Shown: positions 1 to 5,133 of the stretch, in pieces
Layout: every line of letters begins with the position of its first letter
Position numbering within the stretch: position 1 is the stretch's first letter
Program-made: the position numbers and the translations under genes
Notes under the pieces: model-generated
The model's database searches: none
Seen by the model: only the letters and a program-made list of their open reading frames with translations
What the model was told of the DNA's origin: nothing
Source of the DNA: MWAR01 sp036567845
GTDB taxonomy: Bacteria > Muiribacteriota > Ozemobacteria > Ozemobacterales > Ozemobacteraceae
Assembly (NCBI GenBank): GCA_036567845.1
Contig: DATCTT010000274.1
Coordinates: 1-7,734 of the forward strand
Length of the DNA stretch: 7,734 nucleotides
Direction: 5' to 3'

Positions 1-1164
1 CTGTGTTTTCTGACCGCACTCGGGACAGAACTTGGCTCCGGGGGCGATGGCGGCCTTGCACTGCGGGCAGGAGCGGCTCTGGGGGGCGCCGCACTCGGGG
101 CAGAACTTCTGACCAGCGGCCATCGGCTTGCCGCAACTGACACAGTTGGCCGTGGCGGCCGTCGCCGGGGTGTTCGACTTTCCGCAGGACGGGCAGAACT
201 TGGCGCTCGGATCCATCGGCGCGCGGCAGCCCGCGCAGGCGATGGTGGCAGGTGCTGCGGGAGCGTTCATGCCGGGATTCATCATACCGGCGGCAAGTCC
301 CTGGCCGAGCCCCATGCCCGCGCCAAGGCCCATGCCGAGCCCCGCGCCGCCGCCCTGGTTCCCCGCCGCCGTGTTGACGGCCTTGAGCTGCTCGACGGTC
401 GCGTAGTTGCGCATGCTCCCCTGATCGACGCCGCCGAGGGCATTGATGGCGTGCGCGTCGGCGATCTTGTCGGCGATCTTGTCGATGCGCTTCTTGGTGT
501 CCTCGTCGAAATCGGTGTTCTCGATGCGGAAGTCGGTCAGTTCGAAACCGAGCGGCGTCAGAACCGGCCCGACCATCTTCTGCAGCTTTTCGGACAGCTC
601 GACCCGGTTTCGGTCGATCTCGGAGTAGCTGAAGCCGGACTCCGCGAAGAGATCGGTGAGCGGCGTCAGGAGCCGGTCGACGATGATATTCCGGATCTCG
701 GTGATCGTGTAGACGTCCCGGTTGCTGGTCACTTCCGTGAAAAACCCGCGCGGATTCACCAGCCGGAACGAGAAGTTCCCGAAGGCGCGAAGCCCGACGG
801 GGAACTTGTATTTCGGGTCGTCATACTTGATCGGGGCCTTCGTGCCCCACTTCTGGTTCATGAACTCGGTCATGCGCACGAAGTAGATGTTTGCCTTGTG
901 CTCGGATGTGAAGCCCTGCATGATCTTGCTGATCGTCGTCCAGAACGGGATGTTCGCGGTGTGCAGCTCGAACAGGCCCGGATAATCGTGGATGGCCTGG
1001 ACCTGGCCCTGATACACGAAAATCGCGGCCTGCCCGGGATTGATCAGCAGCTTTGATGCATTCTTCAGTTCATCGTTTGCGCCGTCCCAACGCCAGATCA
1101 AAACGTCCGGCGACGGATCCTTCCACTCGATGACCGACCGAAGCTGATTGCCGAAAAAACCCAT
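1..1164 (-). CDS. SPFH-domain (YdjI / virion-core-like) protein with three C-terminal zinc ribbons, 3' partial
   Basis: The minus-strand frame is open from ATG at 1164 to the window edge: 388 codons without a stop, so the C-terminus is missing. A strong ribosome site (GGGAGG, 1176-1171) sits 6 bases before the ATG. The N-terminus (MGFFGNQLRSVIEW, later NIPFW at 71-75 and KWGTKAPI at 105-112) matches the pattern of Bacillus YdjI and the proteins annotated as virion core / SPFH-domain. Residues about 30-250 form the SPFH-like region. Residues about 278-305 are a Gly/Met/Ala-rich flexible linker. Three treble-clef-like zinc ribbons follow, with cysteine pairs at 310/313 with 324/327, 341/344 with 355/358, and 366/369 with 380/383. 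No transmembrane segment is visible. In Bacillus the relative acts with a PspA-like membrane-stress set; a similar role here is inference, since the downstream neighbours are outside the window. The family call is secure, the function is not. Confidence 0.93.
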   Translation of the reverse strand, partial: MGFFGNQLRSVIEWKDPSPDVLIWRWDGANDELKNASKLLINPGQAAIFVYQGQVQAIHDYPGLFELHTANIPFWTTISKIMQGFTSEHKANIYFVRMTEFMNQKWGTKAPIKYDDPKYKFPVGLRAFGNFSFRLVNPRGFFTEVTSNRDVYTITEIRNIIVDRLLTPLTDLFAESGFSYSEIDRNRVELSEKLQKMVGPVLTPLGFELTDFRIENTDFDEDTKKRIDKIADKIADAHAINALGGVDQGSMRNYATVEQLKAVNTAAGNQGGGAGLGMGLGAGMGLGQGLAAGMMNPGMNAPAAPATIACAGCRAPMDPSAKFCPSCGKSNTPATAATANCVSCGKPMAAGQKFCPECGAPQSRSCPQCKAAIAPGAKFCPECGQKTQ

Positions 1165-1312
1165 ATTCTTCCTCCCATGCAATTTCGATTGCCCCTCTAT
1201 CATAGCGTACGCCTGCACCGCCGTGCGCACTTTTGCCTTCAATTTCTTCCCCTCGGTTTCTGTATCCGCTTGGCCGCGCACGAAGGGGCGCCGGCACGGG
1301 TGGTGATATCCT
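1165..1312. other. Divergent intergenic region between SPFH and Smr genes
   Basis: This 148-base stretch separates two divergent genes and must hold the start signals of the SPFH gene and probably those of the Smr gene. I see the minus-strand TATGAT at 1204-1199 and the SPFH ribosome site. I could not find a convincing plus-strand promoter. There is no ORF, tRNA or strong hairpin. Confidence 0.5.
1199..1204 (-). promoter_or_regulatory. Candidate -10 element for the SPFH gene
   Basis: On the minus strand the hexamer TATGAT (one mismatch to TATAAT) lies 34 bases before the ATG at 1164. This would give a leader of about 28 bases carrying the GGGAGG ribosome site. No convincing -35 hexamer is seen 16-18 bases further upstream, so this is a weak call resting on the -10 and its position alone. 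Confidence 0.35.
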
Positions 1313-1627
1313 GTGAATATGACACGCGACCGAATCGACACCCGCCCCCCCGGCGATGAACCCGTCGAGCTTCCCGTCGACGGCACGCTCGATCTGCACA
1401 CCTTCCGGCCGGCCGAGGTGAAGGATGTCGTGGCGGATTACATCGACGCCTGCCTGGAACGCGGCATCCTGCACCTTCGGATCATCCACGGCAAGGGAAT
1501 CGGCAACCTCCGCCGCACCGTCCACGCCCTTCTCGAACGCCATCCCGCCGTCGCCGGGTTCCGCCTCGCCGATCTCGACGCCGGCTCCTGGGGCGCCACC
1601 CTCGTGACATTGAGGAAGGGGGAATGA
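1313..1627 (+). CDS. Stand-alone Smr-domain protein (putative nicking endonuclease / RNA-binding)
   Basis: This encodes 104 residues, or 102 if ATG at 1319 is used. An in-frame TGA at 1304-1306 limits the start to GTG 1313 or ATG 1319; GGTGG at about 1299-1303 is better placed for the GTG, so the start is uncertain by two residues. The protein is essentially a single Smr domain as found at the C-terminus of MutS2: the LDLH motif is at residues 26-29 (TLDLHTFRPAEV), the hallmark IIHGKGIGNLR at 57-67, and the closing strand GSWGATLVTL at 91-100. Smr domains bind and can cleave branched DNA, or RNA in some members; which applies here cannot be seen. The short Asp/Arg/Pro-rich N-terminal tail of about 20 residues contains no other domain. 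It diverges from the SPFH gene and is followed by vapB after 85 bases. Confidence 0.9.
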   Translation: MNMTRDRIDTRPPGDEPVELPVDGTLDLHTFRPAEVKDVVADYIDACLERGILHLRIIHGKGIGNLRRTVHALLERHPAVAGFRLADLDAGSWGATLVTLRKGE

Positions 1628-1651
1628 ATACGCCTGGTTCGTAGTCTGTCT

Positions 1652-1680
1652 TTGACCTGTGATACAGTGGGGACGATACC
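1652..1680 (+). promoter_or_regulatory. Candidate promoter of the vapBC-type operon
   Basis: TTGACC (1652-1657, five of six to TTGACA) is followed after 17 bases by GATACC (1675-1680, three of six to TATAAT). It lies in the only gap before the antitoxin start at 1713. The -35 is good and the -10 poor, so this is a plausible but unproven assignment. Confidence 0.4.
1657..1667. promoter_or_regulatory. Dyad CTGT-GAT-ACAG, candidate operator of the antitoxin
   Basis: A perfect four-base dyad with a three-base centre lies between the candidate -35 and -10 hexamers. A further CTGT occurs at 1646-1649, 11 bases upstream in the same orientation. Ribbon-helix-helix antitoxins typically autoregulate through short inverted repeats in this position. 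The sequence shows the symmetry; operator function is inferred. Confidence 0.35.
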
Positions 1681-1712
1681 TCAGGTTGAAACCGTATGAC
1701 AGGGAGTTGCCG

Positions 1713-1979
1713 ATGCCTCGAAAGCAGATCCTGATTTCTGAAAAGCAATTGGAAGTTCTGCAGATGTTGGTCGCCCGCACGGGGAAGAACGAAAGCGAAC
1801 TCATCAGTGAGGCGTTGGAGTTGTATCTCGAGTCTGCCGAAGAGCATCAGAAGCTGAGTGCTCTCATGGCAGCGGCAGGAATGTGGAAGGATCGGGAGGA
1901 TCTTCCCGACACCCGAGTTCTTCGTCAGGAATGGAATGCAAGGGCGCTGCCGGCGAAAATATCTCGGAAACATCGATGA
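1713..1979 (+). CDS. vapB: CopG/ribbon-helix-helix antitoxin of a VapBC-type module
   Basis: This encodes 88 residues. ATG 1713 is chosen because GGGAG (1702-1706) precedes it by 6 bases and the protein then begins directly with the short strand expected of an RHH fold (MPRKQILISEKQ). Helices follow at about 11-24 and 28-45, with GKNESELISEALELYLES typical of CopG-like antitoxins. The C-terminal half (GMWKDREDLPDTRVLRQEWN at about 55-74) is the toxin-binding tail common in VapC-associated members. The gene overlaps the toxin by four bases (ATGA, 1976-1979), implying translational coupling. It should bind and neutralise the PIN toxin and repress its own promoter. The family and pairing are well supported; the subgroup within VapB/CopG is not certain. 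Confidence 0.9.
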   Translation: MPRKQILISEKQLEVLQMLVARTGKNESELISEALELYLESAEEHQKLSALMAAAGMWKDREDLPDTRVLRQEWNARALPAKISRKHR

Positions 1980-2362
1980 AAAGCGATTGTCTCGTTGATA
2001 CCGACGTATTCATCGACTTTCTGAGGGGGCGTTCAGAGGCCGTCACGTTCGTTCGCTCGAAATTTCCACGCATCCACATTTCTGCCATATCCGTCGGGGA
2101 ACTCTATTCGGGGGTGCGTGAAGGAGCCGAGCGCCGTACGCTCGAGAATGCCCTCAATGCCTGTCATGTCATCGATGTTTCGATGAATATCGCGGTCATG
2201 GCCGGTTTGTTCAGGCGTGCCTTCGGGAAAAGCCATTCGGTGAGTCTGGCGGATGCTCTGATTGCAGCAACGGCAAAGGAATACGGGCTTGCCCTGGCGA
2301 GTTTGAATGTGAAGCATTTCCCGATGTTTCAAGATACCTTTGCCCCATATTCAAAGAAGTAA
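1976..2362 (+). CDS. vapC: VapC-type PIN-domain toxin ribonuclease
   Basis: This encodes 128 residues, the normal VapC length. ATG 1976 overlaps the antitoxin stop as ATGA; an upstream in-frame ATG at 1883 would add 31 low-complexity residues inside vapB and is rejected. The PIN-domain acidic residues are all present: D8 in LVDTDVFIDFL, E42 in SVGELYSG, D93 in SLADALIAAT, and N111 in the SLNVKHF motif near the C-terminus. VapC enzymes are magnesium-dependent ribonucleases that cleave tRNA or rRNA; the target here is unknown. Expression depends on read-through from vapB, because the ribosome site (GGA about 8 bases upstream) is weak. The module appears intact with no frameshift, so it is probably active. 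By eye the pair looks somewhat less GC-rich than the flanking genes; I did not compute this. Confidence 0.95.
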   Translation: MKSDCLVDTDVFIDFLRGRSEAVTFVRSKFPRIHISAISVGELYSGVREGAERRTLENALNACHVIDVSMNIAVMAGLFRRAFGKSHSVSLADALIAATAKEYGLALASLNVKHFPMFQDTFAPYSKK

Positions 2363-2369
2363 TTGTCTC

Positions 2370-2380
2370 GTCTGACAGAC
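2370..2380. promoter_or_regulatory. Dyad GTCTG-A-CAGAC upstream of the lipoprotein promoter
   Basis: This 11-base symmetry (five-base arms around one central A) ends 10 bases before the -35 hexamer at 2391. The loop is too short for an RNA hairpin, so a protein-binding site is the more likely reading if it has any function. The symmetry is seen; the regulatory role is inference. Confidence 0.25.
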
Positions 2381-2390
2381 TCCTCGAGCG

Positions 2391-2419
2391 TTGAAACCCA
2401 GAATGGGTCGGGGTAAAAT
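2391..2419 (+). promoter_or_regulatory. Sigma-70-like promoter of the M30-type lipoprotein gene
   Basis: TTGAAA (2391-2396, five of six to TTGACA) and TAAAAT (2414-2419, five of six to TATAAT) are separated by exactly 17 bases. Transcription would begin near 2426, leaving a leader of about 49 bases before the ATG at 2475. This also argues against using the TTG codon at 2391 as a start, since it would form the -35 itself. Confidence 0.7.
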
Positions 2420-2427
2420 AAAAAACT

Positions 2428-2471
2428 GCCCGGGCGCGTCAGATGGCCGGGCTTCGAAGGAGTCGTTCGAA
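2428..2471 (+). promoter_or_regulatory. Two abutting hairpins in the lipoprotein leader, with the ribosome site in the second loop
   Basis: GCCCGG (2428-2433) pairs with CCGGGC (2447-2452) around a 13-base loop. Immediately next to it TTCGAA (2453-2458) pairs with TTCGAA (2466-2471) around the loop GGAGTCG. The second loop holds GGAG of the AAGGAG ribosome site (2457-2462). The linear distance from that site to the ATG at 2475 is 12 bases, longer than ideal, so the fold could influence initiation. The complementarity is exact; regulation is inferred. It does not match a riboswitch class that I recognise. Confidence 0.4.
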
Positions 2472-2474
2472 CAG

Positions 2475-4091
2475 ATGTCACATCCCGCCGGCCTTTTCCG
2501 GGGCGCGTTCTTTTATTGTATTGCTATTGCTATTCTTTTTCTTGCCGGCTGTGGCGGCGGGGGCGGGAGCAATCCTGTTGGAACCACACCCTCGCTGCCC
2601 GATACCCCGCTTGTTCCGTTGACGACCGCCCAGCTCTCCGCTGCCGGCAAGAGCGTCGATTCCTCGTTCACCCAGGGTGCTCTCGCCCTCGGGCTACCGA
2701 CGGCAACGCAGAACGAGAAATATGCCGTCCTTCTCGTGAACGACGGCGCAGCCACCACGGTCAAGGTGAATGGCGGCGGATCCGCCGGCCTTGCCGACAT
2801 CCGCGCCAGCGAGGCCCCAGTCCAGCCCACCCAACGCCCCCTCTGCGGAACGCCCTTCCTTCACAAAGCACGGAAGCTCTCGCTGCGTGGCTCGATTCAG
2901 GCGAATATTGCCGCTTCGGTGAAGCCCCTCACCAGCACCGAACAGTTGGGTCAGACCGTCACCTTCCGGATTTACTCGGGCGGAGTCGAGAGCCTGCTGT
3001 CTCCGACGAGTTACACGAGCCGCACCGGGGTTCTGCGGCGGATCGGCACATTCTGCAAGCTGTTCGTCGACCCCGTCGAATACGGCGGCCTCAGCGCCGT
3101 GGCCGGAGCCTATGCCATCACGGATGCCCAGCTCGATGAGATGATGGATAATTTCGACAGGAAAATTTATCCCCTGATGACGACCGGTTATGGACCGTCC
3201 TATGACCTGGACGGGGATGGCAAGGTGGCCGTATTCCTTTCCCCCCTCGTTACACGCAACGGGTTTGCGGGGTTTTTCGATACCGAAAACTTTACAACGA
3301 CTTCCGACAGTAACCAGCGGGATATGTTCTGCATGTGGACGCCCGATGCCTCGTGGTCGGGAGAAACCTGGCTCGATGCGACCTGCGAGACGATTGCCCA
3401 CGAGTTTCAGCATCTGATCAATTTTTCCGACCGTCTGAAAAAAGTGAATTACCAGATGGGCAGCATCGTCGAAGAGGAGGTCTGGCTCGACGAAGCTCTG
3501 TCGATGGGGGCGGAAATCAGATACCGGTTGTCGGTCGGTGACCCCGCAACCGAAAACAGATTTATCTATTATAGAAACAATATTTCCAAAACACGCCTGA
3601 CCATCTTCAATAATGAACTTTGGGAATACGGCGGTGTGGGGCTGTTTGCGCATTATCTCTATGAGCAGGGTGGTGCCGACCGGATCAGGAGTATCGTCAC
3701 ATCCGGCCTGCGGGGAACGGCAAATATCGAGGCGGCCTTCGTGAATCATTCGAATTCCCGGCTGCGCAGCTTTGCCGATATCCAGGGCAACTGGAAGAAA
3801 ACCGTCTTTGCCGAGCTGAACCGGAGCAGGCTGGCGGGAGGGGGATGGAATGCCATTCCCGCGTATCAGAAATATACGGCCGACTTCGATATCGATGTGA
3901 CGGCGGCAACGCACTCGTTTGGCGGCGGATTCCAGGGAAGCATCGGAGCCGGGGCGATGTCGATGTTCGTCATCGTGCCTCCCCCGGGCTACGCGGCCGA
4001 TTCTTCGGCCCTCTACATGCAGGCCGTCGACGCTTCAGGGCAGCAGACCGGCGCTTCGATCAACTGCACCGTCCTGCGCCTGAACGACTGA
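2475..4091 (+). CDS. Secreted lipoprotein with peptidase M30 (hyicolysin)-like zinc metallopeptidase domain
   Basis: This encodes 538 residues from ATG 2475, preferred over TTG 2391 because it follows the promoter and AAGGAG and gives a clean lipoprotein signal. Residues 1-26 comprise RG, a hydrophobic segment (AFFYCIAIAILFLAGC) and the lipobox LAGC with the lipidated cysteine at 26, followed by GGGGGS. The zinc-binding HEFQH lies at 309-313 in ETIAHEFQHLINF, and a downstream WLDEALSMGAE (337-347) supplies the likely third glutamate ligand, the arrangement of M30 hyicolysin-type gluzincins. DLDGDGK at 244-250 resembles a calcium-binding loop. Residues about 30-200 match no domain I can name. 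The protein should be anchored on the envelope and cleave extracellular or periplasmic protein; the substrate is unknown. It has its own promoter and converges on the small membrane protein gene. Peptidase assignment rests on the motifs. Confidence 0.85.
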   Translation: MSHPAGLFRGAFFYCIAIAILFLAGCGGGGGSNPVGTTPSLPDTPLVPLTTAQLSAAGKSVDSSFTQGALALGLPTATQNEKYAVLLVNDGAATTVKVNGGGSAGLADIRASEAPVQPTQRPLCGTPFLHKARKLSLRGSIQANIAASVKPLTSTEQLGQTVTFRIYSGGVESLLSPTSYTSRTGVLRRIGTFCKLFVDPVEYGGLSAVAGAYAITDAQLDEMMDNFDRKIYPLMTTGYGPSYDLDGDGKVAVFLSPLVTRNGFAGFFDTENFTTTSDSNQRDMFCMWTPDASWSGETWLDATCETIAHEFQHLINFSDRLKKVNYQMGSIVEEEVWLDEALSMGAEIRYRLSVGDPATENRFIYYRNNISKTRLTIFNNELWEYGGVGLFAHYLYEQGGADRIRSIVTSGLRGTANIEAAFVNHSNSRLRSFADIQGNWKKTVFAELNRSRLAGGGWNAIPAYQKYTADFDIDVTAATHSFGGGFQGSIGAGAMSMFVIVPPPGYAADSSALYMQAVDASGQQTGASINCTVLRLND

Positions 4092-4218
4092 CCGGAACCG
4101 AATCCCTGCGCCACAAAGGCACGAAGGAGAATGAACCACAGAGTCACGGAGACACAGAGAAAAAGCGTTTCTGAAACTCTGCGTCTCTGTGCCTCTGTGG
4201 TGCGTTGGTTCCGGGTCA
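4089..4218. repeat. Composite inverted repeat of CACAGAG-type octamers between convergent genes; probable bidirectional terminator
   Basis: The inner arms 4135-4159 and 4177-4201 pair at 22 of 25 positions around a 17-base loop. The outer arms TGACCGGAACC (4089-4099) and GGTTCCGGGTCA (4207-4218) pair with one bulge and contain the stop codons of both flanking genes. The left side is made of 8-base units: CACAAAGG (4112), CACGAAGG (4120), CACAGAGT (4137), CACGGAGA (4145) and CACAGAGA (4153). The right arm carries the complementary series at 4176, 4184 and 4192. Sequences of this ACCACAGAG...CACGGAG type are familiar as dispersed intergenic repeats in many bacterial genomes. Transcribed from either side it would fold into a long hairpin, so termination or mRNA 3'-end protection for both genes is likely, but this is inferred. 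Confidence 0.8.
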
Positions 4219-4458
4219 GCTGAAGGGACGGCTGAGAAACTCGGAGAGGTCGGTCATCACGGCGATCACACCCAGGCCGATCACCAGAAACCACAATGCC
4301 GCCCGCTGTCCCGGGCGATCCTGCGGCGGATGCGCCTCCTCTGTGGGGGCGGCCGTCTCGTCGGGCGCGGCGAACAGCTGGTCCCACTGGTCCAGGCCGT
4401 AGAGGAAAAAGCCCAGAAACAGCAGAAAGAGGCAGAAGAAAAACAGACCCACCCACAT
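4216..4458 (-). CDS. Small two-helix membrane protein, unknown function
   Basis: This encodes 80 residues and matches no family I recognise. The N-terminus is a very hydrophobic helix (residues about 2-22, rich in Phe and Leu). It is followed by an acidic, Pro/Ala-rich stretch (about 23-52) and a second hydrophobic helix (about 53-69), ending in a short polar tail. A hairpin topology in the inner membrane with both ends on the same side is likely. ATG 4458 lies 6 bases after the DUF2442 stop. No good ribosome site is present (AAGG is about 15 bases away), so translation is probably coupled to DUF2442. The gene ends inside the outer arm of the convergent hairpin. The overlapping frame 4456-4013 is a shadow. 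Its place in the cassette suggests co-expression with DUF4160/DUF2442; whether it works with them is unknown. Confidence 0.7.
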   Translation of the reverse strand: MWVGLFFFCLFLLFLGFFLYGLDQWDQLFAAPDETAAPTEEAHPPQDRPGQRAALWFLVIGLGVIAVMTDLSEFLSRPFS

Positions 4459-4464
4459 GTCGGA

Positions 4465-4761
4465 CTATGCGACCTTGCCTTTCGGCTGAGCACGCTCGCC
4501 AGAATAGTCCGGAATGGGGGTGTTGAACGCCCAGGAGTAGAGAACGACAGGATCGATGTCAGCCCCATTCGGCCAGCAGATGGTACCCAGCTCGGGATCG
4601 ACACGAACCTTGTCGAAAAAATCCGGATCCTGCAGAGGGGCAAAAATGCCTGAAAAACAAAGCCGGTCTGCCAGATCGACGACGCCACTCTTGCCATCAT
4701 CAAAGGTCAGGCGCAGCTGATACTTTCCAAGGACTTCGACGACTGTTATATCAGGCAACAT
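4465..4761 (-). CDS. DUF2442-domain protein
   Basis: This encodes 98 residues from ATG 4761, supported by GGAG 7 bases upstream that overlaps the end of the DUF4160 gene; the longer frame to 4872 only runs through that gene. The protein begins MLPDITVVEVLGKYQLRLTF, then DDGKSGVVDLADRL, and ends with a WPNGADIDPVVLYSWA segment. This is the usual DUF2442 layout (a small alpha/beta fold of about 80-100 residues seen in structural-genomics entries such as NE0471). Its molecular function is not established. The gene starts 4 bases after the DUF4160 stop, an arrangement seen repeatedly for these two families and reminiscent of toxin-antitoxin pairs. That role is an inference from organisation only. 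Confidence 0.9.
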   Translation of the reverse strand: MLPDITVVEVLGKYQLRLTFDDGKSGVVDLADRLCFSGIFAPLQDPDFFDKVRVDPELGTICWPNGADIDPVVLYSWAFNTPIPDYSGERAQPKGKVA

Positions 4762-4765
4762 AGTT

Positions 4766-5062
4766 TCACTCCAAGGGAGAAATTTTCGGAAGTGCGCAAT
4801 GTTGTTGCGCCATCTCCCATGCACGCTGAAGCTCGGCCTGATGAAACAAACCCCATTCCATGACCATTCCAAACACTCGCGGTGACAGGGTTCCCTCGAG
4901 AAGCCTCATCGTTCTGATCTCGATCATCGCCTTTTGATCACCATACCGCACATGAAAATGCGGCGGTGAATGATCCTCATAATTCATCGTGATGATGATA
5001 CCGAAAAATCTGCTTATCTCCGGCATGGCAGACGCTGTTCGTGAAGTTTCATGCCCTTTCAT
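4766..5062 (-). CDS. DUF4160-domain protein
   Basis: This encodes 98 residues if ATG 5062 is used, which has GGGAG 7 bases upstream. The family usually begins at the MPEISRFFGI equivalent (ATG 5026), which has no ribosome site here, so the true N-terminus is uncertain by 12 residues. Diagnostic features are MPEISRFFGIIITM, the histidine-rich EDHSPPHFHVRYG segment and the LLEGTLSP...VMEWG helix region, typical of DUF4160. The conserved His cluster could bind metal or act catalytically, but no activity is established. It is separated by 71 bases from the deacetylase upstream and 4 bases from DUF2442 downstream, so it heads a short cassette. The longer frame back to 5194 runs into the deacetylase gene and is rejected. 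Confidence 0.88.
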   Translation of the reverse strand: MKGHETSRTASAMPEISRFFGIIITMNYEDHSPPHFHVRYGDQKAMIEIRTMRLLEGTLSPRVFGMVMEWGLFHQAELQRAWEMAQQHCALPKISPLE

Positions 5063-5133
5063 TCTAAGGCTCCCGAGCGATCTTGTGCAACCCTTCCGGA
5101 ACCGGGGACAGGGCGGCAATTGAAGGGAAGCTG

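Noticed and set aside
451..1056. A 201-codon plus-strand open frame
   Set aside because: It is antisense to the SPFH gene, whose domain pattern, ribosome site and zinc ribbons are convincing; the plus-strand product resembles no family.
1070..1804. A 244-codon minus-strand open frame across the SPFH start, Smr gene and vapB
   Set aside because: It overlaps three well-supported genes or their starts in other frames and has no recognisable features of its own.
2391..2474. TTG start at 2391 giving a 566-residue lipoprotein precursor
   Set aside because: The TTG is part of the -35 hexamer of a good promoter and would place 28 polar residues before the lipoprotein signal. ATG 2475 has a ribosome site and a normal signal peptide.
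2694..3914. A 406-codon minus-strand open frame antisense to the lipoprotein gene
   Set aside because: It has no recognisable domain and unusual composition, and it is fully antisense to a gene with a signal peptide, lipobox and zinc-binding motif. In GC-rich DNA such long shadows are expected.
4112..4199. Tandem short repeats that might suggest a CRISPR array
   Set aside because: The units are only 8 bases, contiguous and arranged as an inverted repeat. There are no unique spacers and no cas genes nearby.
4013..4456. A minus-strand frame of 147 codons overlapping the small membrane protein
   Set aside because: It reads through the hairpin repeat and into the lipoprotein gene. The other frame (4458-4216) has two clean hydrophobic helices and stops at the repeat.
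5063..5133. Possible terminator between the deacetylase and DUF4160 genes (TTCCGGAA and CCGGAACCGG symmetries near 5095-5105)
   Set aside because: The symmetries are short palindromes with no usable loop and no following run of T on the minus strand, so I do not call a terminator. Read-through into DUF4160 cannot be excluded.
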